From assembly GCF_002999335.1 (NCBI RefSeq), contig NW_020312036.1:434001-498000 (forward strand): DNA of 64,000 bases, read 5' to 3'. A model generated the notes under the pieces. That model did no database searches, was not told where the DNA came from, and was given only the letters and a program-made list of their open reading frames with translations. The number at the start of each line of letters is the position of its first letter. Position 1 is the stretch's first letter. Origin of the DNA: Cyclospora cayetanensis (lineage: Eukaryota > Apicomplexa > Conoidasida > Eucoccidiorida > Eimeriidae). This document shows positions 45,148 through 57,000 of the stretch, piece by piece. The translations under genes were made by a program, and so were the position numbers.

Positions 45148-46548
45148 TCAAAGGGTATTGCCTGCTGCTACTTCGGCTGCTGTTTGTGTTGCTGGTTGGC
45201 TCTGAAGGGCTCTTGCCTCTTCCACTTGCTGCTTTAGCGCCTGGAAGTTCTTAGCCAGGTTGCGCATCAGAGCGTGGCTGGGGCGCACTTCCTCGGAACG
45301 GTTCTGGAAGGTCCGGAGGATGTTTGCATGCGTCATCATGTGCAACGCTGCCCGGCCCTTTGAAAGAAACGCCCGAGTCCAGCGCACTACAAGATCAGAT
45401 TGCCCGGGTACTTCGGGTACCTCAGGGCTGTCTTCAGAGCCGGGAATGGTTAAAAAACGACCACTGGGGGCCTCTGCTGGGGGCCCCTCTGCGTTCTCGG
45501 GGGGTGGAGGAGTAGCGGCAGCATTCTGGGACGCCTCCTCCTCAGCAGGGAGTGTAGACAAGATTTCTTCTGGCGATGCACGTATATCTGCTTCATTTTG
45601 GACATCCTGGTTTTCCTCCGTCACCGGTGTAGGAGGAACTGCGGGGGGCATACCCGCTTCAGTAGACTCCTTATTGGGAGCAAGGGCGGAATTCTGTGTC
45701 TCTGCGGTCGTCTCATGAACAGATGATTGCGGTAAGCCTTCAGACTGAAGAGGCACCTGCTCTAGAGGGGGGGGCTGTCCTTGAATGGCGGCGGGAGCCT
45801 GTACTGGCTGGTCTGGGTATCCCGCCGCTGCCCCTGGAAGAGACGCTTGCTTGGGAGCTGGATGCGAAAGGCTTGATTCTACTGCATTGTCTGCCTTCTC
45901 TGACTGCTCGGCTGTTTCGTCATTTTGCTCCTGTGTACCTTGAGCTTCACTCAGTGTCTCCTCTGACCCTGTAGGCGCCTCATCTAACCTTTCGGATGCC
46001 CCCTCTGACCCTTCGGGTGCGTCTTCTGACCCTTTGGATGCCTCTTCTAGCCCTTCAGATGCTCCTTCTGACTCTTCCGATGCCGCTTCAAGCCCTTCGG
46101 GTGCAACCTCTGACGCTTCCTTAGTATCCTCAGCAGCTGCTGTTGCTATTCCTGGTCTCTCCTCACCATTTGCCGTAGGCGAGCTGCTACTGGGGTCAGA
46201 TTCAGCTTTAGAACCTGACACAGGCCCCGTCTCCTTGTTGGTGGCGTGCTGCTGTGCTGCTTGGTTGTCGTCTGTGTCTTCGGGCTCATTCGCTTCGGCC
46301 CCCTCCTCCTGCATACTCCCGCTGCCCTCGTCGAGGGGCTCCTCCGGCAAGTCGTTATCCCTCTGCAAAAAACTGTTGTCTTCCTGCGACAGTGCTTCAA
46401 AGGGCCCCTCTTGGGAAACCTCCTCGTCCATCCATGGGTACTGCGGGCTGCTCAGTACGGCATCCCTAAAACTCTTGACTCTTCGGAGGCCCGCGGCAGG
46501 GGCCCACATTGCCTGGGCCACCACGAGGCCGAACAGGCATGGCCTCAT
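45148..46548 (-). CDS. Predicted secreted acidic protein with degenerate Glu/Ala/Ser repeats
   Basis: A single frame of 466 residues starts at the ATG complementary to 46546-46548. The N-terminus (MRPCLFGLVVAQAMWAPAAG) fits a signal peptide. Residues about 50-260 are Glu/Ser/Ala/Pro-rich and include a run of roughly eight degenerate units of the form EGLEEAS/EGSEGAS (about 150-200). A Pro-rich stretch with PPAVPPTP and PPPPENAEGPPAEAP follows. The last 85 residues are different: basic and helical (RWTRAFLSKGRAALHMMTH; NLAKNFQALKQQVEEARAL), possibly coiled coil. The gene lacks CAG-type runs. Secreted, acidic, low-complexity proteins are common among coccidian secretory-organelle and wall proteins, but no specific family is recognisable. 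Confidence 0.7.
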   Translation of the reverse strand: MRPCLFGLVVAQAMWAPAAGLRRVKSFRDAVLSSPQYPWMDEEVSQEGPFEALSQEDNSFLQRDNDLPEEPLDEGSGSMQEEGAEANEPEDTDDNQAAQQHATNKETGPVSGSKAESDPSSSSPTANGEERPGIATAAAEDTKEASEVAPEGLEAASEESEGASEGLEEASKGSEDAPEGSEGASERLDEAPTGSEETLSEAQGTQEQNDETAEQSEKADNAVESSLSHPAPKQASLPGAAAGYPDQPVQAPAAIQGQPPPLEQVPLQSEGLPQSSVHETTAETQNSALAPNKESTEAGMPPAVPPTPVTEENQDVQNEADIRASPEEILSTLPAEEEASQNAAATPPPPENAEGPPAEAPSGRFLTIPGSEDSPEVPEVPGQSDLVVRWTRAFLSKGRAALHMMTHANILRTFQNRSEEVRPSHALMRNLAKNFQALKQQVEEARALQSQPATQTAAEVAAGNTL

Positions 46549-49500
46549 TATGATGCTCGTGTTCGAATGCCAGATGCGTCGAAGCTACCACTGCGTCAAA
46601 AACATGTGCTTGCTGGATCTGGGAAACTGGGGCTGCGGGTCTCTATTATCGAACGCCTGTGTGTCTATGGGTAAACGTAGAGCGTGCGGGGCCTTAGGGA
46701 GTTTTGAGGCTCTTTGCATTCGGTGGTTCTGACTTCAGGGCAGAGACACGAGGCTGCTGCGTCGTCGAGACACCGCAGGCAGGGTCTCCCCTAGAGGCGA
46801 CGCGGCGGCACTCTACCTCTCTGTCAATAAAACGCATACAGCATGAACAATTAATGTATTTTGGTGAGTTTCTCGTGGAAGTAGCGAGTACTGTGGGACT
46901 GCGCTTAGGGGCACCTGGACCAGCGCCGCCTCTTGACCGCTGGACTGGGCCGCAGTGGACTGCAGTTTGGCCACCAGCAACGTCTCAGAGGCCCCCTGCA
47001 GCTGCCTTCTTTTTAACATTTATGCTTTTTTGTCCTTGTTCATATGTTGATCTTGACTTTCGTCGGGGGCAGGAGAGGCAGAAAGGGTACCCATGATCTG
47101 TTTCCTGGGCGGTGCTGTGGCCACCACGGCGCAGACGAGAGCACGTAGGAGCCGAAACGTAGTTGAAATCTCCTACCACGTAAGAAAGTAGGCCATATTC
47201 CCTACCTTGAAAGCCTGCGCTCACTCCTTTCGCTCCCCTGAGCATCAGATCCCCGTAGTACGTGGTACCTCTGGCCGTGAGGGTATTTAAAGTGATTCAC
47301 CGAGATGAGGTAAAGGCAATTGTTGCTCGGCACATTACTGCTGAACTGAGCAAGTCTGCAAGTACATAGGCTGATCCATTCAGGGGGTTGTTAGGGTTTG
47401 CCACTTCTTCGCACATCCTGACTGGAGGAGCACATGAGAGACCTCCCATCAAAAATCTCCATGTATCCAGTCTTTTTCGTACGCCCCAAAGCGCTAGCTT
47501 GGCCTTCTGAAATGTGTACGAACTCTGAATTTGCTATTTCGTCGGGTGGGTACAGACCACGGGCCTGAGAAGTTAGCCGAGGCAAATAGATGCACGGTAC
47601 GAGGAGTCTTACACGGGAACGGAGCGGCCAAGGGACCCTCGGAAGGCTTCTTTCCATGTGACAGAAGCGAATGGCAATAAGAAATGGAGACAGGAGCCCC
47701 CTGTTGTAGCCGCCTACGTAGGCAGCTCCCTCCGCCGAATGTGCTAGTAGGAAATTTAGCGGGGCTAGCTCAGCATACGAATAATGAGGCTGTTCGATTG
47801 TGTGGGTCTTCCCTTACATGCCCTCAAAAGTTTTAACAGCTGGAGATAGGGATATTTTAAAGGAGCCTTCTGTACGGATCCCATGCACTTTTCGTCCTCT
47901 CTGATCCGACCCATGACTAGAGGTTCACTATAAATGTACCTGCTGCCTTAAGGCTGCAGTTTCCATGTTTTGTGGGCCTCTACCTGTCCAACGCTCCACA
48001 GTTACCGCTATTATAGACTAAGAAACACCGTTTTGGTGGGTCGGTGGGTAAGTTGGGGGTGTGAGGGGACAACGGGCTAGACAAGCCAGTTCTAAGGGCA
48101 GCCTGATGAATGGAGCACCTCACTTTCCCGTACGTGCAAAAACAGTTCAATTTGGCCAGGGGCATTTGAAATAAGTCGCTGGGGCCCATTGCATCTACTT
48201 TTGCGCTCTGACACACTGGCAGTGACTCAAGGTGAGTGCGGCTAATTGCGTATGGAGCCCCTCTGACACATTACGCCTCCTACTCTACAGGTCCTTCCTG
48301 TTTCGAAGCCAGCTACGAACCGAAGGGCTGCCTGGTAAGTGTTTCCAATAAAATCTTGGACTGCCAGAGCTTTTGGCACTTCCAAATGCTGGGAGAGGGG
48401 TAGGTAGGCCTCTAATCAACGCCAAGACGATGTGCATGCTTGAAGGGACCCTGGAGCCTCACATACCTCCATGGGGATCTCGCGGCTATGCCGCCCCCTA
48501 AATGACGAACAGTGTAGCCCAGACACTGTTTCCTGGCTAGGCCAGTAAACACATAGCCTCTAATAAGGCTCTCTGGCTCTTCGTGTACATGGGTGCTGCG
48601 TTACTACAGCAAAATGGAAGGGGATATCCAAAGACCCTTACCTCCGAGAGGTGGCATTTAGAAACAAGTTTGGCGCGCCCTCTAAGGCCTCAACAAGGAA
48701 GTCTCAGCCTCCACATTCGGTAAGAAAGCTGCACAGAAAGCTAATATAAGTTCCGTCACACGAGCGTCGCCCTTTCTTTGCCCTCATTTCACAAGGTCCC
48801 CGGCGTGCTGGGAGGAAGGGAAACCAGGGTGTCAGTCCTCAACGTTCCCCAAGTACTCTGGACATTTACGCATTACCATCGCATGCGATAGCGCAATGCT
48901 CAAGCGCAAAGCACACAATCTGTAAAAACTGCAGCCAACTCTGCCATGCAGCATATAGAATAAAAGAGCAACTTCATCAATGGATCAATTCTCCGCATAA
49001 TCTTGACTTGACATCATTGTCCTGATAGTAAATGTGTAGAAGTAGCTTAGCCCTCTGCATTTCAGGACGAGCCTACACTTCGGCTCGTTGCACTACCCCA
49101 GTGCTGCTCGAATAGTTTTCAGGGGAGAACTGACTCAGTGGTAAGGCCCCTTGCACATACACTATGTGCTGCCGAGTATGGCTTTGGCTCAATACTATAC
49201 CCGTGGACTCTGTGCTCCATAGGTTGCTGTGTGTAACTGGATGTGAATGCTGAGAGTGATGAGAGGGAGCATCAATGCCTGCGCAGCCTAGCCGTTTCAC
49301 TCCTTCCCCTTAAGCTGGAACCTTCTCGGATGAGGGCCTCGAGGCAGGAGCTCTTTCAAGGGGACACATGACATTTTTTTACGTAGTTTCGCATCAGCTT
49401 GGTGCTAGAAACGTCTCGCTACGGCGAGCATCGAGGAGGGACAGCTACACCCTACAATAAACATGTGGTTGGGCTACCCGTAAGTTGGGTAGCAATCGGT

Positions 49501-50338
49501 GCACAGACGACGAAACAACCCTATGATCACATATAACAGATCAGGGTGATAACATAGTGCAAAAGTGATGCAGTCCCAAGTCTGCCTGTTCGCTAGGGGT
49601 CCTGCAGTTCTCAGGCTGTCCCTGTATTTGCGGCTTTCCTAGCCTCACGGGGAAGCCGAGACAGGGATTCCGCCTTCTTCTACTTTGGTCGCAATCCGTT
49701 CGCTTATGGACATTTTTTCGCAGTTCAACATGCGTACTAACCACTGCGGTCTGCAATAAATGGTATCCGTCTGCCGCCGTGCCCCCATGCCATGTATGAT
49801 GGCCTTTGATGGCGCCGTTGGCAGTTATATGTCGGCATTCTCGGTGCCTCTCTACGCTCAATGGGTGGCTCCTTAGGGCTTCTGCGTCCCTGCAGTTCCT
49901 CATTTGGGAAAAAGTTCCCCAAAGACGCAGCAGAAGGCGCAGAAAGCGGCGAAAGCCACCTCACGGCGCAAACAGCTCAGTCGAAGCGTCATGGGGTGTT
50001 CGAACACTCAAAGGGCGCAACATGAGTCAAGTGAAGCTTTGCCTTTTAAACGCAGTTAACTCAGTGCAAGCTTTCCTTAGAAATGTCATTGGAACTATGG
50101 GGCCGCTAGGGGCCCCGCAGGAGCCCCTTTGCGGTGTCGCTGGTGGGAACCCTTTGCGGGGGCGCAGGGAAGGGTGAGCGGCGAGAGCGCCCATTATCGG
50201 CTCGAAAGGCGAAATAATTGTGTTTAAATGCAAGATAAGCAGGGGGACACAGAGGGATCGTTGATGTGTGTATGTGTGTGTGTGGGGAGATAAGGGGGGC
50301 AACGTCAACGTGTACAGTTTGGGTGTGAAGCACCTGAA
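46549..50338. other. Second repeat-poor stretch without supportable genes
   Basis: This is about 3.8 kb of near-balanced composition with only short frames. A 123-codon frame at 49806-50177 ends just before GTGAGC and contains a basic stretch (RRSRRRRKRRKPP). It could be a 5' exon of the ABC transporter, but no acceptor joins it in phase. A (TG)n run lies at 50262-50284. Confidence 0.5.
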
Positions 50339-53300
50339 ATGCCTGCAGTACTGTCCAAGCCGGAGGGGCCCCCGGGGGGGTTGGGGGCTTTAGGGGCCCC
50401 TGAGACCCTTCGGGGCCCCAAAGAGAATGAATCTCCCCTTCGCTTCTTTTGCCGCATTGCCCTCGAGGGGTCCACGAAGGCTCGACTGGCCTTAGGCTCT
50501 TTGGCGCTTGTTGTGTGCTCCGCATGCAACATGCTGACTCCTTACATCCTGGGAACTTGTGTGGACTCTGCCTACACGGGAGAGGGGCTCCTTAGGGGCC
50601 CCTTGCGGGGGCCCCTCGCCCTCGGGCCCCTAGCGGGGCCCCAGGGCAAACAGCTGGCTCTCGCCGGAGGAATTTTTTTCCTCGGTGCACTTGGCAGCGC
50701 GTGTAGGACGGAGCAACTGGAACGTGCGGAGGAGGAGATCCTCACGAGGCTTCGGTGAGCCAGTGCTTAAGCCAGCCCTTAGGAGCGGGTTGTGTGTGGA
50801 CGCACTGGGCGGATGGCGGCTTTTTAGGGGCCTGTCTCTAGTTGAATCGCATGACGATCCAATCCACGTGCTCGTCTCTTCGAGTGCCAGTCTCTTTGCA
50901 TCCTCTATGTGCGAGGCACACCCTCTCTTTGGAAGAAAAAACCAAATCTACACGCCGAAGGCGCTTCTTTCGCTCCTTCAGGCTCTACTTGTTTGCACGG
51001 TGTATAACGAGCCCCCCGAGCTTCTTCACAGTGCACACCCCAGGAATACTCTGCGCGCTTCTCGGAGAGGACTGCCGGCAACTGGCCTCAGTAGTAAGCC
51101 GCGCGTTTCCCACTCTCCTTAGGTACTCCAACTCGGCTCTGGGAGGCACCGTCGCTCTTCTCCTCATCAGCAGGAAGCTCACTGCAGCCGCGCTGCTCCT
51201 TCTACCGGCAGCTGCGGCGACTGCAATCCTTGTTGCCAAGTAAGACTCCACGTGACTTTGTGGGGTGTGCCTAAGGCTCTGCTTTTAGCGGCAGGAGAGG
51301 CCGCGCGCCCTTGGACGAAGAGGGGTTTCTGCTGTGGGGGTGCCTTCACGGTTCAAGCCTGACGCTTCTTCGTCTTCTCGCTTCTGTACTGCGAGCTTCT
51401 TCCGCGCTTATTTCAGGCTGCTATTTGGGGCCTTTTTGCTTTTTAGGCGTCTAAAGCGGTTGCGAGAGGCACGCCAGACTGCAGAGGGTCGGTGGACGGA
51501 GTTCGCTCTGGACCGCCTCTACGCCCACAGCGCGGTGTACGTACACCAGCAGCAGCAGCAGGAAATTGCGCGCGCTGCTGATGTATCGCAACAGGTGTTG
51601 GCGGCTGCAGCAGCGACCTCCAGAGCGAGCGGCACCCTCATGGGGTCCTTAACGGTGGCTACAAACTTTTCGTTGCTTCTGGTGCTCTCCGCTGGAGCCA
51701 GTCTCCTCAGGAAAGGTTCTGTAGGTTTCTCCATGTCGGCATGTTTCGCATGTGTAGCAGAAAGACTTCATGTGGCGAGCTTCGGTTGTTTTGTAGTTGG
51801 TGTTGCTGTTGCTGTGGTTGGTGATCCCCCTTCTGAACGTTGCTGATGGTGGTGAAGTAGGGAGACTCGAGGAGTCTCTTCAGTCGGAGGCTTTGCAAAA
51901 GCCTCTTTTGTGCTGCCTCTCTCCTCTCCTTTGCGCCTTTCGTCCTGCGCGCTGTCTGCCTCTGCGAGAGACTCCCTTTGACGCTCCCTCCGTCCTTCTC
52001 TGCTTTTTGCAGTTTGGTTTCTTACAGCTACGACAGTTTTGCTGCCGTAATGGGTCGCTGTGCCTTCATGCTGCTTTCCCTCCTCACATGCGCTGCAGCT
52101 GACATACGGGAGTTTGACGTCCTTTGTCGCATACAGCATGATGGTGGCAGCGGGGTTCAGCGGCCTTGCGTCGCTCTCCGGCGAGTGGGCTAAAGGACGC
52201 GCAGCGGCAGAGCGTCTCTTTGCTGCTATTCAGCCCTCCCTGCAGCAGCAGCAGGAGCAGGAGCAGCAGGAAAAAGAAGTGCTCTCCTTAGAAGGACTCA
52301 AGGGCGAGATAGAATTCCACAACGTCTCCTACTTCTACGACCAGGATGCGGCGACAGCAGAAGCAGCAGCGGGAAGCAGCACTAGCAACAGCAATAGCAA
52401 CAGCAACAGCAGCAACAGCAGCAACAGAAACAGCAACAGAAACAGCAGCAGCCGATGCGGAGAGGGCATAGGCGGGATCGTGGATTTGTCCTTCCGTCTC
52501 CTTCCCGGGGAGCTGCTGGGCATAGCAGGTCCTTCAGGTGCTGGAAAGAGCACCATCATGAAGCTGCTCACTAAGGAACTAAGACCGCAAAAGGGGTGTA
52601 TCACCGTAGACGGTACGGCTACGCATGACGTGCTGCTGCACACTATCTGCTGTTGCTTATGACCCCGTCCCACCTCTCCCCTCCCTGCCCGTCCTTGCAT
52701 CGTGGCTGCAAACGGCGCGCGGTGTGGAGGGGGAAAGGGCTGTTTTGGCCTTCTTGTGTTGTGGTGCTACGGCAGGGATCGACCTGGAGAAAATTCCCAC
52801 CGGCATGTGGCTGCGTCGCGTGCTGGGAGTAGTGAGCGACAGAAGCAGCAAACTGTTTGGGAGCCTCAGCATCCGAGAGAACATTCAGTATGCAGCGTGG
52901 GAACCAGCCCCCACTGCTTGCGCCGCTGCTGCTGCAGCGCAAGCAGCGGAAGCGGCGGCACAGAGGGCAAACTGCTTGGGCTTTGTTCAGCATCTGCCTC
53001 GGGGTATGGAGACGCTTGTAGGGGGTTCGGCAGGCTGCTGCTGCAGCAGCGGGGAGCAGCAGCGACTCGACATCGCGCGATCGCTATACAAGCAGCCTCG
53101 TATTCTGCTGCTGGACGAGCCCTCTAGTGCCCTAGACGCGGAGAGCGAGCGTTTCTTCACCGAGGCCCTCACACAAGCCATGCAGCAACAAGACAAACAA
53201 GAGCAGCAAGAGCAGCAACAAGAGCAGCAACAAGAGCAGCAACAAGAGCAACAAGAGCAGCAACAAGAGCAGAAACAAGAGCAGAAACAAGAGCAGCAAC

Positions 53301-53482
53301 AGCAACAGCGCTTGCTGTCTTCACTTCTGATTGCTCACAGCCCCACGGTGTTGAAATGTGCCTCTAGGCTTTTGGTTCTGCGCAGAGGGACAGTAGTCGA
53401 GTCGGGGACCTTCGAGCAGTTGTTGCAGGCAAAGGGAACTCTGCATGCGCTACTCTCAGGAGACCTACACGACAAATTCTGA
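50339..53482 (+). CDS. ABCB-type half ABC transporter, five exons
   Basis: Exons: 50339-50754, 50982-51239, 51417-51720, 52099-52612 and 52776-53482; 732 residues, phases consistent. One transmembrane domain (hydrophobic segments about 55-80, 110-130, 180-225, 300-322, 330-350) precedes one nucleotide-binding domain, the half-transporter layout of the mitochondrial/ABCB10 group. Family stretches: GEDCRQLASVVSRAF, LTYGSLTSFVAYSMM, Walker A GPSGAGKST (470-478), Walker B ILLLDEP with catalytic Glu612, D-loop SALDAE, H-loop His685. Atypical features: Asp519 replaces the Q-loop Gln, and the signature reads CSSGE (587-591) instead of LSGGQ. Insertions: GC-palindrome-derived GPLRGPLALGPLAGP after the first helix, an Asn/Ser run between the first NBD strands, and a Glu/Gln run of about 45 residues between D-loop and H-loop. 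The exon 3 donor (TCT|GTAGGT) is the least certain. Substrate unknown; localisation inferred only from family. Confidence 0.85.
53180..53312. repeat. CAACAAGAGCAG repeat encoding Glu/Gln run inside the ATPase domain
   Basis: Units of 12 bp (GAGCAGCAACAA-like), about ten copies, read as EQQQ repeats between the D-loop and H-loop of the ABC transporter. Confidence 0.9.
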
Positions 53483-54033
53483 ACGTTGGATCGTTGACCT
53501 GCATAAAGTGCATGCAGAATGGGGACTTGAATTTCGGTGTGAGCCTAGCGCCACTGACACTGCACAGGATCTCTACGAAGGCTGCGAAAGCAGCCAGCTC
53601 CCGCAAGAAGGGCTCCTCCCGCCGCTGAACTCGCCACGTTGCTAGACGGCACTGCTGGGAGAGTGCTCAATGTAGCTTGTATAGGAATCTCTTGAACGCG
53701 CAGGGCAAATTTTTTCGGGCTGGCGATTGGCTATCCGTAGCTGCTTCTCGCGATTTACACGGGTGCCGGAACTCAAGTGTTGCTTGCCGAACACGTATAC
53801 AGGTAGAATCCAGATACATCATACGATATCTGTATGTACCTACGTACGGTATTATATATATAATTTGTGCATACTCCGCCACGCATTTATGTCACTGCGA
53901 GCTGCTTAGGGTACTATGTTGTGCGGGAGTGATGCGTGGGAGTCCTCCAGCAGTCAGTCAAACAGAAATATGGAGTGCGTTGTTGCGACGCGCTCCTGAG
54001 GCACAATGCTGCTTGTTGTTGCTGTTGCCTTCC
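53483..54033. other. Convergent intergenic region
   Basis: This lies between the 3' ends of the ABC transporter (+) and the methyltransferase gene (-). It contains an AT-rich patch at 53810-53870 and no supportable gene. Confidence 0.5.
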
Positions 54034-57000
54034 CTACTTTGGGGAGGCAGTACTACTAGGCAGTGTATCCCTGTTGTACTCGAGAAGCTGCACGTCGATG
54101 CCTGAGTTGCTGAAACGGCCCAAAGGCCTCCAGGGGAGCAAAGCCTCCGCCCTGAAGGACCGCCCCGCTGCAGACAAACTCGCAGAAAGCCCCAGACACA
54201 CACGCCCCCTTGTTTGTGCGAAAACAAAAATAGCCCTGCATGCACGCCAGGGATGAGGAGGGAGTCGACATATCTACGAGGTGTTTGCTTCTCGAAAATG
54301 CAGCACGCGCGAACCGTTCCCTGCGTGGGCTGCACTCGTGCGGACGGCCCACAGGGCTGTCGCGGGGGCTCTCTTAAGGAGCAGTGCAAAGAAGCAGCGT
54401 ACAGCGCGTAGACGGGCAGACAAAGTCGGGAAGACAACTTGAGAAACAGAAAATCACGGGTTAGTGCGAGGGGTATTTAGAAAGACGGCTCGGAAACCAG
54501 AGATGCTAGAGATACCGGCGGAGAAGGCTCTTTTGGCCTGAAAGTCAGAAGTCATTTTTTACGGCAGCGCCACTATTTCTGCAGTAATGAGGGGGACATA
54601 CGGGCAATGAGGTAGGCAGAGCGGATGTTTGGGTTGGATGCGATCTCCTTCTCGAGCCGCCTCATCGTCCTTTGTCGCTTATCTCCCCGCAAGCTCCGCA
54701 CGCCGTATGGCGCATTCGTCAACACTACAGATTGAGGAGGCAGGGCACGCAGCACCTGCACTCAGGGAGGCAGGAATGCAACAGCGCGAGGTCTCCATAC
54801 TCCACAGGCAAAAAGACCCCACATGCGCTACCCCGCACGTTCCAAAGGCGAGGCTCGCGAAGAAAACAAGGCGGACCGAGGAGATACAGATAAACGGCAA
54901 AGCAGACAGTGACACACTGTTTGCAAAGCGGCCCACGCATGCCAAGCAACTTCGACACATAAAATGCAGTCACCTCCCCATGTGCAGTGCATGCGCGCTA
55001 CCCGGAATCAACCGGCTCAGTAAGAAGAGCCGGGCAAGCATGCACAAGACCGCGAAAGGTAAATAGCTCGAGGCAGCAGGTGCTCGACTCCCTCCGCCCC
55101 TTCTTCCAAGACGAAGACACGCGGGAAAAACATAAAAAAGCTACAAAAGCCACACAAAGAGTCGACGCGCTGCGTGGCACTATCGCGTTTTGCGGCTCTT
55201 ACCGGCGAGAAGTCAGAGTGCGTCAGCGAGAGGGGACAAGGCAGACCGCCTTCTGCAAAGCCACGCGCGCACTGTATGGACACTTGACTCCAGTGCGTGC
55301 AGCTCTTACACGCCCCGTCGACAAGCACAAACGCCATCTACAGAAGCAGAAAGGTCTAACAAGAAGCGCCGCTATATCCTGGCGGCAAAAACGTAGCTCT
55401 GTGTTCCTGCAGCTCAACTGAGAACGCTGCTGCTAACTAACCATCGTCCAGTCCTTCCTCCGCCTTCATGAGTCTTGGAGACCTCAAGCGAAAAGCCTCC
55501 ACGTTTAGCTTGGCACTCTGCGAACAACGCCAGCCCCAAGTTTGCCTTTGTGAAACCGCGCTCGCAAGAGCTTTCGCAGAAACCCTCGCGAAAAACTTGT
55601 GCAAAATTTTTGGGGTCGGGTTACAACAGCGCACGCACCTCCAGCTGCTCCTTGTTATTGTCACACCCAAGAAGCCGAAGCGATCCCACCTTTGGATGGG
55701 GCCTGCAGCAACAACAGGAGCCGCATGTGAGCGTCTGTGGAGCTAAACTGTGGCTGCGTCTTGCGAGAAAGGAGGCCCTTCGCTTCACGGAACGAAGCTC
55801 CCAAGGGAGCCGCTTGTTCAGAACAGAGGCCTCAAAGGCTGCAAATCTACAGCTTCGGGCTGGATCAAGCCAGCCGAAGGTTTGAGGCTTTACAGGATAT
55901 CCAGGCAGTCAAGAAAGGAGTTGAATCGCGTCATCGAGTGGTTGGGGAACTGCGAAGAAGCAAAGACACAAAGCCCACAGCAAAGCACCAGAAGGCGGTA
56001 GAAAGCCCCTAGCCAGCCTCCCAGCAGCTAGCCAGCAGGCCACAGAACCGGAGAACTCAGAGCCTTACAAGAAAAATAAAACTATTTTTACAGGAGGTGC
56101 TGCTTACGGGTGTGGGTGTCGTGCTGCCTGCGTGTCTATTTGGCTAGCTGGTCACGTAAGCTGATTCCCGGCCTAGGAGACTCGACTGTTTGTGCCCTGC
56201 TTGGCAAGCTAGCTCCCCCGTTCGCTTGCTTCGTGTGCAGAGGCTAGCTAGAGAGCTCGCTCACACTGAAAAAGGGAAAGCTCCTGCGGGGGGAGTTTGG
56301 GAGGCTTCCAGCAGCGATGCCCATGAGCTCCAGCAAGAGGGCGCCACTCCCACACATCGGATCGAGGACAGTGAGGCTGACAAGAAGGACAGTTTGACAC
56401 AAGCAGCAGATGTGGAGGGGCTGCCTTGTCTGGTCTCTACGATGAGCGCGTCAAGTCAAAAGAGAACGTATCGCTGCCAGGCCCAGCCCTGATGCTCCCC
56501 AATGTCTCTACATTACATGCATATGCACAGCCGGTGCCACACCCAAACATTTTCCCCGCTTTCCCCCCCGTCCCTCTGTCGCTCAATCCGGAGGCATCGA
56601 GTTGCATTGGAACGGCTACTATTGCATCAGCCGCTCAAAGAAGGCAGCGCTTCAAGGAGGGGAAACGGCAGCGCAGAAAAACCGTGAGAAGTAGAGCAGT
56701 TCGGAGGGACGGAAAAAGCGGACTGATAGGCTCATGGGTGCAAGTACAGATTTACGCGAGGCCACCTAGAGCGGCACGGATCCCCGGGCAATCGCAACCG
56801 CACAGGCCATGCATGCGCTTTGACAGGAGAATGGCGAAGAGACAGAGGTACGACAGGCACGCGTGGCATAGGGGAAGAAGGGCAGACTGGAACGGCACGA
56901 CGGAAACAAGAGCCAGCAGCTCGCCATCCGCTCGCCTGCACTGACCTATCTTGCAGGCTAAGTCGGTTCAGTATTGGCGAAAGAAAGACGGCTGCTGCTG

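Noticed and set aside
49806..50177. Possible 5' exon of the ABC transporter with a basic stretch and a GTGAGC donor
   Set aside because: None of the acceptors before 50400 joins it to the transporter frame in the required phase.
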